A DNA stretch of 64,000 nucleotides. Origin: Isoperla grammatica (taxonomy: Eukaryota; Arthropoda; Insecta; Plecoptera; Perlodidae). Location of the stretch: the NCBI GenBank assembly GCA_945910005.1, contig OX246741.1:8067611-8131610 (forward strand), read 5' to 3'. Position numbers and translations under genes: made by a program. Shown piece by piece: positions 11,181 through 24,332 of the stretch (positions are counted from its first letter, which is position 1; every line of letters begins with the position of its first letter). Below the pieces are notes generated by a model. That model searched no databases. It was not told where the DNA came from and saw only the letters and a program-made list of their open reading frames with translations.

Positions 11181-11304
11181 GGCCCGGTTTTTCAATCGGT
11201 TATTAACGGGGCCCTTATCTGCATAGGGTTTGTTGGGTTACAGATAACGGATCGTCAGCTAACGGCCCCGTTAACGACCCGTTAACCGATTGAAAAACCG
11301 GGCC
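11181..11304. mobile_element. MITE, 124 bp, Harbinger-like ends
   Basis: Ends are inverted: ggcccggtttttcaatcggt against its complement ending ttgaaaaaccgggcc. The inversion extends through attaacggg. The flanks TTA (left) and GTA (right) would fit a mutated 3-bp TWA duplication as used by PIF/Harbinger elements, which is an inference from the end motif. No coding capacity. Confidence 0.75.
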
Positions 11305-11612
11305 GTAGTTCCATGTCAAACGTTCACATGTCCCTGCCAATCATTAACCTCAAAGGGAGGCGATGGTATTGTGGAGTTCATAAAATCCCCTTTATTTAAC
11401 AAAGCACTCACCTTCGCAGCTGGTACTGACAGATACAAACCGCATGGAACAATAATTTGACCACTACGGACGGGTACCACCGCTAACCATGTGTAGGGGA
11501 ATATCCCCTATTGTAACTGTGGGTCCACCCAATCACTGTCGCCTGAGATTTTAGACAAGACTGACGTTTACAACTTTTAACATTCAAGGCGACGGCTAGT
11601 CGCCCTATGAGT

Positions 11613-12096
11613 AGAGGTCCGTGTATTTCGCGAATAACGATAACACCGAAATATCTAGGAATCATTTTATTTCACAAAATGAGCATGAATTGATCGATTT
11701 TAAACATGAAAATGTCAAAATTGAATCACCGCCAAACACCGAAATTCGTATAAATCAGTGAATAACACCGAAATTCGCATTATTTGTGTTTTTAATGACG
11801 AAAAAGATGAAAAATCAGATATTTTTAATTATAAGCCCATTTTTTCCTATTTTTGCCGGTATAGACAATCTGGAAAAAATAGTGTCTCAAGTAACACCAA
11901 CACTGTATAAATGCATATTCAAACTTCTCGTAGATAAAGCACCCACGTGTAAGTTGTAAATGAAACGCTACATGCGTGAAAACGTAGGAAATATGGATAA
12001 AACCGTCAAAAATACAGCGTTCATTGAATAACACCGAAATTTGTTACTTCAAAAACGAAATTTACTGTGAAATAAAACCGTTTTCACGGACCCCTA
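11613..12096. mobile_element. Non-autonomous DNA transposon, 484 bp, 9-bp target duplication
   Basis: A perfect 9-bp direct repeat CCTATGAGT flanks the element at 11604-11612 and 12097-12105. The ends are short imperfect inverted repeats: agaggtccgtg on the left, and aggggtccgtg when the right end is complemented. Internally caccgaaatt occurs at least four times. A 9-bp duplication is typical of Mutator-like (or 8-9-bp Merlin-like) transposition; the superfamily is an inference. No transposase remains. Confidence 0.7.
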
Positions 12097-12147
12097 CCTA
12101 TGAGTCTCGTTTTTCCGGATGTTTCTTAGACTGGAACGACCTATAGA

Positions 12148-12148
12148 T

Positions 12149-12181
<33 letters not shown>
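12148..12181. repeat. (GATT)n microsatellite
   Basis: Seven to eight tandem tetramers. Confidence 0.9.
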
Positions 12182-13306
12182 GATTGGAATGCGTGCAACA
12201 GATAACCCAGTAGGCCTATATGATATACATTGTGCTGGATATGTAGAAATGTAAAGACTGTCAGAGCAAAATAAACAATTGCCGGGGGCGGTTTAAAAAC
12301 AATCCACGGACTGATTGAAAAATGAATAAATAAAAATATACCGCAATCGAAAACATTCCAAAACAAATTCGTTTGTTCAAAACTTCTACACTTGTTTCCA
12401 TATATTTTGTTTACCGATTTTTCAATTCCTCGTATATTATCTGAGGGTAGTATTTCCTTATAAAAAAGAAGCAATTTTTATGTGTCGGAGAGAATGCGGG
12501 AAATAACCGTGTTGCGTCTTGACCCGTATTGAATAGGCCGGGGTCGTTACTGCTGAATCGCCGCGTTTCTTTCTAGTTTTCTTGACAATTCGCTTCAGGT
12601 AGATAGTTGGTTCCATTCAGTGGATAGCGTCGTATCGGACCTCCTAATTATAGTTGCCGGCGTCTGCCGTATTGTTTACGGTAGTTCCCTCACGTAGCTA
12701 GAATAGCAAACAAGATGTTACAAAGCGAGGATGCGTTGAACCGGTAAAGTGGAGCTGCTACGGCCAAGAAATATCGTCCCAGCTGAGAGGAGGATTATAT
12801 GGCCGGTACAGGCTTTGTACAAGCTTTGTTCCTTCTCGAACATGCACACACACGTTTTAGAATATCGTAAATATTTCGTTTCTGATCTTGGAGACATTAA
12901 ATAATATATCTCATACATATTCATATTTGACTAAATCATAATTACTTACAAATCCGAATTAAGCATTAAACAATGTCATTATTTATGTTATATGATTCTG
13001 CCATATTATTGAACAAGTCTTTCTCTGTAAAATAATTATAATTTACATCAAGCCAAATCTCATATAAAAAGAATATCATCTGCTCAAAGTTTTTTTTTTA
13101 CCCCTCGGGTGTACGGAAACGAAACACTTTGTAGAGAAAACGAAATTGCAGATGCCGCATTTATTAAAGTGTATAGAGAAACATTTACTTAATAATTTCG
13201 AATAATAATCACGTTTGTTACATTAGTAAATAATTTCGATCGCAATACTTGGCACTTGCCCGCTCAAAAATGAAAATACATTCAATGTAAATGATTATAC
13301 GGGGTT
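12182..13306. other. No gene recognised
   Basis: AT-rich sequence. The minus-strand frame of 126 codons at 12094-12474 overlaps a simple repeat and shows no family features. Confidence 0.5.
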
Positions 13307-13488
13307 TTAAGCTTAATCCAGCTTTATGGATATGCATGGAGATATAGTAATTGTAATAAAAGTTGTTCCCGACTGGGAATCGAACCCAGATCATCCGACT
13401 CTTAAATGAATAGAGTCGGAGGATCTGTGTTTGATCCTCAGTCGAGGCAAACTTATATTACAATTGCTATATCTCCGTATAAGCTTAT
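13307..13488. mobile_element. Palindromic tRNA-derived element
   Basis: Two inverted copies of the same sequence meet head to head at about 13410. On the minus strand the left copy holds a perfect B box GGTTCGATTCC (13374-13386 region). The right copy holds its decayed mirror (tgtttgatcctca) on the plus strand. The outer arms share gagatatag and aattgtaat in inverted order. It is either an inverted SINE pair or a foldback element that captured a tRNA promoter. Confidence 0.6.
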
Positions 13489-13635
13489 ATATACCATCAA
13501 ATATCGTTGGCATTCTGTACGAGTGCATTGTCTCGCATTATACAGGGAATAAGACGCGTTTTTGAGTTGTGATGTCATTAGGACGTCTTTATGACGTCTT
13601 TATGACAGATTCGTCTTCCGAGCTTCGGAAGGTGC

Positions 13636-13995
<360 letters not shown>

Positions 13996-16900
13996 CTTGC
14001 TTACTTGCGATCTATAGTGGTGGATTTTCAGAAGATTAATCAGTCACGGGTCAGGGGTGAGGGGTCATAGCTGATGGGGACGAATTGTTCCAGACTTGGA
14101 AGGAACAAAATGCCCCCTCTTCGTTAAATATAGATGATATCTGACAGGTCTGGTTCAACTGTTTCTTGGTCGAAACTTTCCGGTGCCCAAGATCAGTAAG
14201 GGCAAGTCGAACTGCCAAGTATTCAGTAAAACAAATGAATTGATCCATCAAAACCAATTCAAAATACCAAACTAACTTACTGAAATGTTAATCATTGTAT
14301 CTATATGTTTTAATTTAAGCTAATGTTTGATTTAAAACATTTACATTAAAAAGAAGTAGATGTAATTACTAATTAATAAACTAGTTTCTGCAGTGGGCAA
14401 CAGAACGGCGAACTTCGTGCCCACGAGACGACCTGACTTTGAGGTTTACCGAACCTCCGCTACCCTCTAAATATTCCGTTGCCTCTCTATTATATTCCCA
14501 AAATAAAAGTCACCGTACAAAGGATCACTTTACTTAAAAAAGGGATAAAATATTGTTCATTAGTCTAACCAAACCACAAAGGGGTCTCTGTTGAATAAAC
14601 TTTGTGCGGGATGAATAAGTTGAGAAGTTTTTCATGATGGGTTTTTTAATGAAGTCAAAGCGTATTCTAGGCGGTAAATTTAGTTAATTTAAAGACCGTT
14701 TGAACGAAAGAAGGATATCCTTGCCCATATTGGACCCAAGTAATAAGGGTGTGTTTTGCTTCAGGGAATGTATTTTGATATGATAGTCTTTTGAATATAA
14801 TTATAACACAAACTATGAAACAAATTTGCACTTTAATTGGTCTCATTTTTTACAGCAACGATGTAAACAGTTTCTAATAATGACTTGCACCATCTTTTGA
14901 ACACAGTATGTAATTGGAATACAAACTTTGGTTTATTTTCGTATCTTTATTATATTGTGGCCTATGCCTTAGAAATAAAGTGAATAACAAACATAACATA
15001 ATGGTTAATAACAGGGTTTCGATATATTTATTACATAGCTATACTAATTCTTTCCTGATAAACTATATAATTTAAATTAAATACAAAACACTACAAAAAC
15101 ATAACTCTTTACTCTCTTGTGCACTGATTTTTATCAGATATGGTTACTGATCAATATCTCTTACCAACGTATGTGGCTAATTGTTTCGTAAATTGTATTG
15201 TGCCAAAAAATAACGGGATGTGTGCGGGAGAGTTGCAACCGTTAATATATGTCGTCATACCCTTGGTTTACTTATGTCCGTGAGTGTACGAGGTTTACTT
15301 GTGTCGTGACATTATTAATTTTCGTCTATTATCTGTTCTTCTTATTGTAATACTTAGCGCCCCAGTTCCGGACAACTTTGATAATAAGGGTGATAAATTT
15401 AACACGACCAAGTCCCATTTCCTCTCCGGTGTTCAGCCTGGAGCAAGGTCATGATATTGGACTTCCAAACAATCTTCTACATAGGTTTCTTGCAGCAGCG
15501 ATCGATTTCAGTATCACGAAAGTTTACTAACGGCAACTTGTAGCTCGTAATATTAAAGCTCGCAAAATTAACCGTATTTTGTTGATGTCTATAGAGAACT
15601 CTCCAAGATATTTAAAAAAGGATTTGGTTTTGGTATCAGCTTAACATTGAGTTTAAAAATGTGATGGTTACGATTTTTATTTCTATGATAATTTAGAATT
15701 AAATTATTATTGAAATGACAATCGTAACAATTACAACATTTAACAGTTTCCAAATTGATTATTTAGCTAATACAAGACCATATTGCGATTGGGGATTATA
15801 TTTTCTACATCTCTAAGCGGTCTCAAGTTATAAAAAAAAGCTAGTTCCTTTTATATGATGTTCCAGGGTAGTTTTCTTTTATGGAAATTCAGTTAACTCC
15901 CCCTTTTTTCTTACCTTTCTAAATTTTGTCCACAGGGCCTAAGGGAGTTTCTAAAAATTAATATTAAATCGCTTCACATCTTCAATTTGTACCAAGCTAA
16001 CGGCTATTCTTTGGTAAAGCTTAAACACCGAGCTCTGCATATTTCATAAATTGCTTTGAATTACCTTCAATACAATCTTTTTTTGTTAAACCAAAGTAAT
16101 ATAAGCATCACGTTTATACGCAATGCTAAAATATTTCCAGACAATGGCTTTATTTGGTTAAGGTCCGCTCCCCTTTCCCCATTGTCACTTTCCATATCCC
16201 AATAGAACGCTGTGCGCAGACGTGCACTACTTCACTGAATTTTTCCTCCAGGGACTAGCATTTCAAATCAAACTGCAATCTTTTAACAACAAATCGAAAC
16301 AGTCAAACAGACTAAATCAAAGTAAACGCTCCTCGTCTGTGCTGCACAATAGTATTCAGGCTTCTTGCGTTATTGTGAACTGTACTCAAGATGAAACAGC
16401 TGGAGTGTTGCGTCGTACACCTTTATGCTCTTTGTTACTTTGTCGTGCGGTGGTTTGTTTGTGGGGGGGTCGGATGCTTTAGTACCTCGTATTGTTCAGT
16501 TCCACATCCGGAATAATTCTCAGCAGGTGCGAAGTAAAAACAAAGATGGTAATAATTATGAATCATTGTGGGCTGGAGGTATTGAAGAATGAGGGGGTGA
16601 GAGAAGAGGAAGCTACAAATACTTGTGTAGAGATCTTCTAGTTGTCTGTCTGTGACGTCACTATGGATACAACTTGTGTAGGTGTGGACTTTCGCGGTCA
16701 GAGTCTTGGTTAGAGCATGGACTTACAACTATCTGGATGTGCAACATGGCTGGAATACGCGTCTGCAATTCTCATTTCCGGTTTTTGACATTCTCGGACA
16801 TTTTATAGCCCGTATCGCTAAGCAATTACACATCAACAGTCACAACAACAATGTGAACAATGTCAAAATTCGGAACTTAAGGGTTAAAATGGCTGCCCAC

Positions 16901-17312
16901 CGCCTTCTTCCGTGGCTATTTAATTGGTAAATTGATTTGTTATTTGATTCAGGTCCAGTAACGAAGTTACTATGTTAAGTCCATGGTTAAAGCTTGGCTA
17001 AAGCTTGACTTGTACACCCCTGCAGTGCCACATCGATCTTGTACCTGTGACATAGACCACTCGGCCTAACTATTCAGTATCATTAACTGCGACTCATGGC
17101 GTCAAGCCGTGTGCAAACACTCCACCAGTGCGAGTCAAGTGTTGCTGCAATACCTATATACCTGTCAGTCCTGTCACCCTAGTTGAGTGGTGTCCACATT
17201 CAATGGCGCTTCTCTCTGGTCGTGATTGCATGGACGGGGTATTATTGTATTGCGTTTGTTTGCCTGTATTTGATTGATCATGGGTGATCGATCGTTTGGC
17301 TGATTTCAAAAG
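13996..17312. other. No gene recognised
   Basis: More than 3 kb of AT-rich, apparently unique sequence. Only short open frames occur, and none resembles a known family. Consistent with intergenic or intronic DNA. Confidence 0.5.
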
Positions 17313-17550
17313 TATGCACTATACAGTGTGCAAAAATAAATACGTCCTTATATATTAATTAAATGTATTTGTACCCTGTTGAGTGTGCACTTTATGAAGT
17401 ACAGTGTACATGGTGCAAAAATAAATACGTCCTTATCAATTAATTAAATGTATTTGTACGTATTGAGTATGCACTTATGAAGTACAGTGTACATGGTGCA
17501 AAAAGTAAATAGGTCCTTATAAACTAACTAAATGTATTTGTATGTATTGA
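17313..17550 (+). repeat. Tandem repeat, about 84-bp unit, nearly three copies
   Basis: The block gtgcaaaaataaatacgtcc recurs with caaaa starting at 17331, 17416 and 17499, followed each time by taaatgtatttgta. The third copy is more diverged (gtaaataggtcc). Confidence 0.8.
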
Positions 17551-18316
17551 CAATCCACTCAAATACACAAATCAGCTCATCATTTTGATACACTAAGGTC
17601 AGAGTTTACCAACTTCGTTAAGCTCCACCAACTGACTAACGCGTTAAGCGTGGTGACCGGTGCGCGCAAAGAGGGCTCTTGCCCATATCTTTTGTAATTT
17701 CTTTATGACTTTCATCATCTTTCTTCTTTCAACTTTCTCATTCTACTTCTGCATACTTGCTTACCCTCTTTACCCTCTTCATCATTAACATGGGCATCAA
17801 TAATACATCAAATCAATAGATATTCCAATGTTAAATTGTGTATCCGTATATGTGAATTATATTTTTTTTAAACGGCCGTCTTTGCTACTAAAATGGCGGC
17901 ATTCAGTTTGCAACAACTTTTACTGATTGACCCAAACAGAATGGCAGAACTTGGGTTTTAGCAGACATTTCTAGAGGCGATTGAGGACTGAGGTATAATT
18001 ATGTTGATTCATACATATGTAAACATGGACCAAGTACAGAGTTTCAGAAGTGTCTGTTTGTTCCGCTGCTGGAAACTGAAACAGATACGCTTGACCGTCT
18101 GGCAAGCCGACGTTTCATTAACTACCCGGTTGAAATTTGTCCCTGGTCGGCCTTTGAGTTGTGTTCCGTGCAAGAACGGCGTAGGTCGTAATTAGATTTA
18201 CGTGGCTCAGCCTCGGTGTCTGTTATTGGCGGGCCTGAATGTACACGTAGCGCTTTGAGGGTGTACATCGGTGTACATGTGTTAAACACAGGCTTGGCAC
18301 ATAGTGTTCTGATGTT
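17551..18316. other. No gene recognised
   Basis: Unique-looking sequence without recognisable coding or RNA genes. Confidence 0.5.
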
Positions 18317-18755
18317 GTATACTATAGCCCCAACTCAACTACAGTGGAGTTCCGCGGAGTTTACACCAACCTTTTAGGTAGTTCTCTTGGTACACCCCTA
18401 GAGCAAAGTCCAGTCGAGCAATTATCTCCATTCAAACTCGAGCAAAGGACGAGGAATTCAGTTCAGTTGACACACATCACATTCTTCAAGGCGATGAGGT
18501 CCGATCGTTCTAGGAAAACAAGAAATCTCGGGGTAGCTTATCTTTCAACGTATCTATGGGTGTCCAAAACGGGGGGAAAATGGTGTGGCCATGGTGTAAA
18601 CTCCCGCGGAACTCTACAGTTTCATGCCGACCTCAGATCCATTAACTGCCTCTTTCATGCACTCTGTTTGGACGAAAGTCAACAGATTCTTGGCATTCTT
18701 TCACACATTCGTGTTCCACTTACTAGAGTGCACACTGCACAAGTCTCATTATAGT
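18317..18755 (+). repeat. Repeat family A, copy 2, split by a MITE
   Basis: The left part (18317-18341, gtatactatagccccaac) and right part (18620-18755, gacctcagatcc to cacacattcg) match 327-500 in order. The MITE at 18342-18619 interrupts them, so family A is older than this MITE insertion. Confidence 0.6.
18342..18619. mobile_element. MITE family E, copy 1 (278 bp)
   Basis: Almost identical to 56471-56750. Inverted ends: cagtggagttccgcgg on the left, and ccgcggaactctac on the right. The interior (acaccaaccttttaggtag; gatgaggtccgatcgttc) is conserved between copies but encodes nothing known. A tacagt at both borders may be an imperfect target duplication. It is nested inside repeat family A. 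Confidence 0.8.
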
Positions 18756-18862
18756 CACGCCCGATAAGTTTGGAATTTTCAGGTAACCTTTCTTATTTTA
18801 CATTATCGATTTCGTAAACTTAAATAAGTATATAGCGCTGTTGTTGTATAGTTAACTTATTA

Positions 18863-19124
18863 GGTGGTGTCGTCACGGATTATGTTACAGTGAAGTGACG
18901 TATGTGACAACTACCAACCTAAATCTAGTAACATATCGTTGTCATGTCTCCGGTATTGTCTTGATACTATCATCGCGTCTGTTGGCACGCGTTGTCCTGG
19001 CGCATTCCGAGCGAGGCTGGTGCACTCATGCGGTGAGCAATAAGAAATACGGTACTGGGAATTCCCGCTGCGAATTCCTTTGAAATAGACCGCGTGGAGC
19101 GATTGTCTCTTCTGAGAATTTTAC
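18863..19124 (+). repeat. Interspersed repeat family C, copy 1
   Basis: Matches the minus strand of 37253-37494 from cgtcacggattatgt through gtgacaactaccaacctaaa to the end block gaccgcgtggagcg and ctcttctgagaatt. The end block also occurs at 51948-51988 and 52097-52139. No coding function is recognised. Confidence 0.7.
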
Positions 19125-19980
19125 AACTCGACGTAACTTAGTGTTGCTTGGGAGATCCATAACGGAGTTGTGGAGTCTCTTTGGACGATCTTACTTGTCG
19201 CGCTGGTAGCGGAGATTTGTAGAGTACAGTAAGTGCATGTTAACACCTTGCCGGTGTTTTCCGTTACGTTCATCGAATCCCGTGCGCTAGCTTTGTGCGC
19301 AGTAACAAAAAGAGGCAAATCGAGGTGTTCATAATTCATGTTTATAAAACCGGTCGCCCTCTACTAGCGAGTTTTCGTCTAACTTATTCAAGCGCTGACG
19401 GACAGACTGCCGACCCGACCCCCCCCCCCCAAGTCTGCTGACAGAAAACAACACGATGAAAGCCGTCCTAAAGTTAAACTTGTGTAAGATTGAAATATTC
19501 AAGCACCCCCGCTTGACGCAAGTTTTACAACAAGTTTTCTTGAAATTCATTTCTCGTTGTTTGTCAACCTGGAAATTGTTCTAGAGGTTTTGATTGTTTG
19601 AATTTTGTTTCGGGACACCGCGTCCTGTTTGTAATGTTTGAAGGAATGCAATAAAGTTTTCTCACAACCAGAAAGCCAGTGCTGAGTGAAATATGAATAC
19701 TCTCCCAGCCAAGCAACTCTCTATTACTACAACGAATACAATTGAATTGAACTGAAGGGAGCGCCACAGTTTATAAATGAGATAACATTGCAAATGTGGG
19801 GAGTATTCACGTGACGTCACAGCTGCCATAATAATCAGGAAATGTGTGATGATATTTGAGCTGTCAATAGAGGCCAACAAGCTTACCACGAGACATGAGA
19901 GTTTTAACTGCACACATCCCTCAACAAAGTTTGAGAGAATTATTATTTGTGCCATTTGTAAAATGTAAAACACAGAGTGG
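19125..19980. other. No gene recognised; CRE plus E-box motif
   Basis: Contains an 11-bp C run near 19421 and CACGTGACGTCA at 19808-19819, a full CRE fused to an E-box. The same motif recurs at 27876-27887 and 37173-37184 in the other orientation. Confidence 0.45.
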
Positions 19981-20203
19981 CCGTTGCTTTTTAGTTGTAA
20001 CAGGCAACTAACGTTGGAGTACAATAGAACTTTAACCAGACTCCATCTGACTAGTATTCAGAGTCTCTAGTCAACACACATTGCTTTGCTGTGCCGTTGC
20101 TTTTTAGTTGTAATAGGCAACTCACCATTGTTGGAGTAGAGTAGAACTTCAAACAAACTCCGTCTGAAACGTGTTCACAGTCGAAGTAAACACACATGTT
20201 GTT
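19981..20203 (+). repeat. Tandem duplication, about 112-bp unit
   Basis: The block gccgttgctttttagttgta starts at about 19981 and 20093. Both copies continue with aggcaact, a short variable part, ttggagta and cacaca. Confidence 0.75.
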
Positions 20204-22707
20204 TTAGTACATAATGTGACCGCTACACGCATTATGTGAATATACCCTTGTTGCAACCATTGTAACTGTATACTAGTTCAGATATGTGAAGTCAGTGTGA
20301 AGTTTTAGTATACTGCCATTACTAGAAAACTTTTGATGATTTGAGCGTTGTTTCTGAAGTTTCTAAAATTATGTTTTTGCTTCGATGTTTTTCAAAGATT
20401 CTTCCCGAAACCAAACACAACTTCCATTTACTCATATAGGATAGAAAACGTTCTATGAAACTTGAGTTGTTTGCCATGAAGTACTTCAGTTGTACACGTT
20501 TCAAGATTTTAGTAAACACTTTGTCTTGAAATTCTCTTTTCGTAACTCTGTTCACTTTGTATGTTTGTATTTTACAAAACACTTATTTTCAAAATGGATT
20601 TTGTAAACATTTATCATATTCTCGTTGCTTGCATACAATAGTTTTAACGTGGGTTGGAATGTTTCAAGTACCCTTGAATAGTATGAGAATAAGTTTTTGA
20701 ATTATTTCAATTGTTTTATTTCGAATACAAATCCTCTTCTGTAGACCCTCATGTATTGTTACACATAGTTTCGATAGAATGGACGCATTTGGAACTAGAC
20801 AAGCACTCTTGAAGTATTTCAAGCATCGGACGCGTTTATTTGTCTTTTATTGTGCACCTTTTTGGATTGGTCGTTGAGTATCAACCGTGTTTTATTATAG
20901 TGAATCGGTTTGCATTACATGAATTATACAGCTATTAAATTAGCACATTACGAATCTGCTGTTAAATAACTGTAATAACACATTAATGGCGTTATGCACA
21001 CGCGATCGTAATGTGTACAACAAACGACATTATTAGCATGTTGTTTATTTTCAATTGAGTAGTTTTAAAATGAACCGTTACACAATGAGATAGATTGACA
21101 GCAGTATATAGTTGAATAGACGCGTGGAGTATTGACCACTAACAAAACACTAACGCGTATAACAGAATGAATTCAATTACGTTTGTTAGTTTTGTGATGA
21201 CAAAATTTGTACTTTGCGTCTCGTTAAGTAGAATGGAGACACTCGCTTCGCTCGTTTAACTTACTTCTTTTGTATTGACCCAAGTATAGGCAACAGTATT
21301 GAAAACATATCTCGTGCAAATGGGGCATTAAAATGTTTCCGGTAAATGTGTTTTCTTTTCTTCTTTCTACACTGACTTTGTTTTATGTTGACTTAGGGAA
21401 TGGATGGATGGATGAATGTTATGGAGAGAAGATTCGGACGTTTTCCATTTACAGCAGGTCCAGTGTTTTTGAAAACAAAACATCCATTTCGGAACGGATC
21501 GTTTTCAGAATACTCTTTTCTGTGATTTTAAACTTTAAACTAGCTTATTTCATATGCAACTTGTTTTGAATAGATTTAAAATATAGTACCTTCGTTTTAA
21601 CCTTCCTTTTTCGAACTTTATCTCCCATTCAGAGTGTAAATGAACCTATAGGCAGTTCAGAATCCTTTTCTTTTCGTACCTTTGCACAGGATTCCAAGAG
21701 TTGCTTTGAATTGAGCGTTTCCTAGAATAAAGCTTCTGTTAGGGTGATAACTGTACACTACTTACACCAACCTGGTTCGAGCTACTCGATCGAGTTAACG
21801 GCAAAGAGTAGTCTTACTGAAAACCTCGTAAAATCAACGTGATTTTTACTTGTTAGTAATATTTTGAGAACACTACACAATTTTTTAAAAAAAGTAATAA
21901 ATACCTGAATTGTGTGCGGTTTTGTGAGAACTGAAAACTCGTTTTAACAAATGGTAAATATTGATGATAAATGAATGATAAATGATTACAATTTATTCGC
22001 GGTACCGATAAAAATATTTGCAACCATTTGAAACCACTTTTTTAGTTCTCCGCACTGGTGTTTTCACATAGCTCCGATATTGTCTGAAACTTGTTGCTGT
22101 GATTCATATTGCCGCCACAATTTCGTGTCTGAATCCAACTAACCCTGGTTTGAGGGCGGATCACCTAATCACTGATCCATCACGTTCACGAACATGGATC
22201 CTATCTCGATATATATATACATATTATATAGGTGACACTTTGTGACCCGAGTTACACTCGGACCGCAACTCAAGATGTGGATGGTTCGATGTTACGCATC
22301 GTCCGTCAAAGTGAGTGGAAGCTTTGTGAACTGTAGTAGCTGTGAGGGAATTTGAATAACACCAACACTAGTTGCCTTGTGATGTTCGTTACACTTTGTT
22401 GTAAAATATGAGCTGAGGCTGTACACTCGGATGCAAAACGATGCATCTGTAGAGTTTAGGGAAAGTATGAATAATGTTGATTAAAAAGCAAAGACAGTTG
22501 TCCGTGTGTGAATGCTCCGTCAGTATAGCTAACAAATATATAAATTTGTATGTATATTGTTTATCCACTCAGTTACTAGAACTGATTTTCAGTGGAGCAT
22601 TAGTATGTGTTCTGTTGCCATTATACGGCTATAGTCACCGTTTATACTTACACACCAAAATATTCTAGATAGATTTCAAGTCAAGTTTCTAAAGTTAAAA
22701 ACGCCTG
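20204..22707. other. No gene recognised
   Basis: A/T-rich sequence with many short T and A runs. The open frames at 20322-20582 and 21333-21569 have no family features. Confidence 0.5.
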
Positions 22708-22790
22708 AGCCCGAGCCGGGAATCGAACCCTAGACCTTCTGAATTGAAAGCAGGAATAAACCTACAAACCTATAACGATCGAGTCCCACA
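22708..22790 (-). mobile_element. tRNA-like pseudogene or SINE head
   Basis: On the minus strand it has an A-box-like GACTCGATCGTTATAGG and a perfect B box GGTTCGATTCC followed by CCGG. The acceptor stem halves do not pair and the anticodon stem is only partly formed, so it is not an intact tRNA gene. The body beyond it was not matched to another copy here. Confidence 0.6.
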
Positions 22791-24194
22791 CAAGTATATT
22801 TTGTTTTGTAAATGCATCGCTTCAATTCTTTCGCTACAAATCGCCACGTTTCGTAAATCGAGGTTCTTTTTCTTTTCTTCTTCTGATCCAATACTTTGCT
22901 TTGTGTTCTTTGAAAGTTTATGTCTTTTTTTAGAATGGTTCATGAAAATAAAATACATTTCTCGAAATGTATTATTCAACCTTACAACTACGGAGATGGA
23001 AGTTTTACATGGGAATGAAACACGACTGATGCGCACAGAGTATAAAGCACATTTATCTGCGGTTCGAGTTCACTTGGTTATTGTCAGTTTGGTCGTTTTG
23101 GGTTCATGTTTTACTGTATGTTCCGTCCTGATAAAAAGTGATACGAAGCTTCATATGGTGAGGTTGCTTATCAACATAGACCAGGGTCTACTTTGTTTAC
23201 TTATCTATTTTATTGAAATTGGTGTAGTGATGGACAGTGTCCACTTTTCTCTGGTATTAACATACAAAACTTATTCACATAATTATACAATACAAAGGAA
23301 CATAAACGTCCATTACATCCATCCATGCATCGATCCAAACACCATTGTGTGTACGCCTACTCAACAATAGTCATATAACGTCTGCCTTTTTTTTTTTTTA
23401 GTTTAGTTTAGATTAGTTTAGTTTAGTCTAGTGTAATCTGTCAATGTAAAGAGCGTCAGCTCATTCTGACAAATAAAGATTATTAAAACTAGTCGCCTCG
23501 TATGACAGGCAGAACTACCCTGAACCTTTTCTACAACGAGTACTATTGTGGTGGGGATGGAACAGACAAAATTGAGTACTGGTTGGAATGTGGAATGGGA
23601 GGACCTCTTTGCCTCTCTTGGGAAGGGCACAGTCGCCCTAGGCCCAGAACTAGATTAGTAGTAGTCAAATTACAATCGCATCAACCCATGTATACTCGAA
23701 GCTACGTTCACATCTCTTGCATCTTGTTCGAATATTATTTTATAAATTGGGTTAGTAAAGGGCTTTTGAGATGGCGAAATTTCTCCCGAGGTAAAATTGA
23801 CAAAACGAATAAAAAAGCTTTTAAAACAGAGCTCTTTTCACTACAGTTTGACTAAAATCCACAACGTACTGGAACGAGAGGCTGTAGGAACTGCGCTAGG
23901 AGCGACGAACCGTATATGTGGGCGTGTGGCTGATTTCCCTGGTTGACAGAGTATTCAAACATCCTTCGTGTTTAAAAACAGAGGAGCCCCGTATGAGTAC
24001 TTCATCGTGGCCGGCTATACATGTTTCCATACAATAACTTATTGTACACAGCCTCTTTAATATTACTCTTTAGTCTTATTAAAGCTGTATGTCCATTTAC
24101 CATGCGGATTTTACGATCTATGCCTGTTAAAATAAAATAAAAAACTATGAATAGTTCAGTATAATATTAAATTATTTAACAATGGATTGTCTTA
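22791..24194. other. No gene recognised; tttag-rich tract
   Basis: Holds a short T run and gtttagtttagattag repeats at 23387-23440, followed by caaataaagattattaaa, which looks like a retroelement tail with a poly(A) signal. The 208-codon frame at 22744-23370 begins inside the tRNA-like element and is not convincing. Confidence 0.45.
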
Positions 24195-24332
24195 GGCATT
24201 AGATTAGATTAGATTAGATTGGATTAGTATATGGAGTACTTGGTTCTTGAGCTTTTTTAACTCGAAAACCAAGTACTGCATCAACTTCAGTTCGCGAAAA
24301 CCTACAAAATAACTATATATATAGGGCATGCC
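24195..24332. repeat. (ATTAG)n tract and hairpin before minisatellite
   Basis: Pentamers attag at 24198-24226. Then a hairpin at 24235-24276 whose arms share agtacttggtt in inverted order. A TA-rich stretch leads into the minisatellite. Confidence 0.6.

Noticed and set aside
18342..18754. 136-codon frame shared with 56384-56644
   Set aside because: The shared peptide is explained by two MITE copies and is not maintained beyond the element ends.
22708..22790. Intact tRNA gene on the minus strand
   Set aside because: The acceptor halves are not complementary; kept only as a tRNA-like relic.
22744..23370. 208-codon frame with hydrophobic segments
   Set aside because: It starts inside a tRNA-like element, shows no known family, and AT-rich DNA readily gives hydrophobic peptides.
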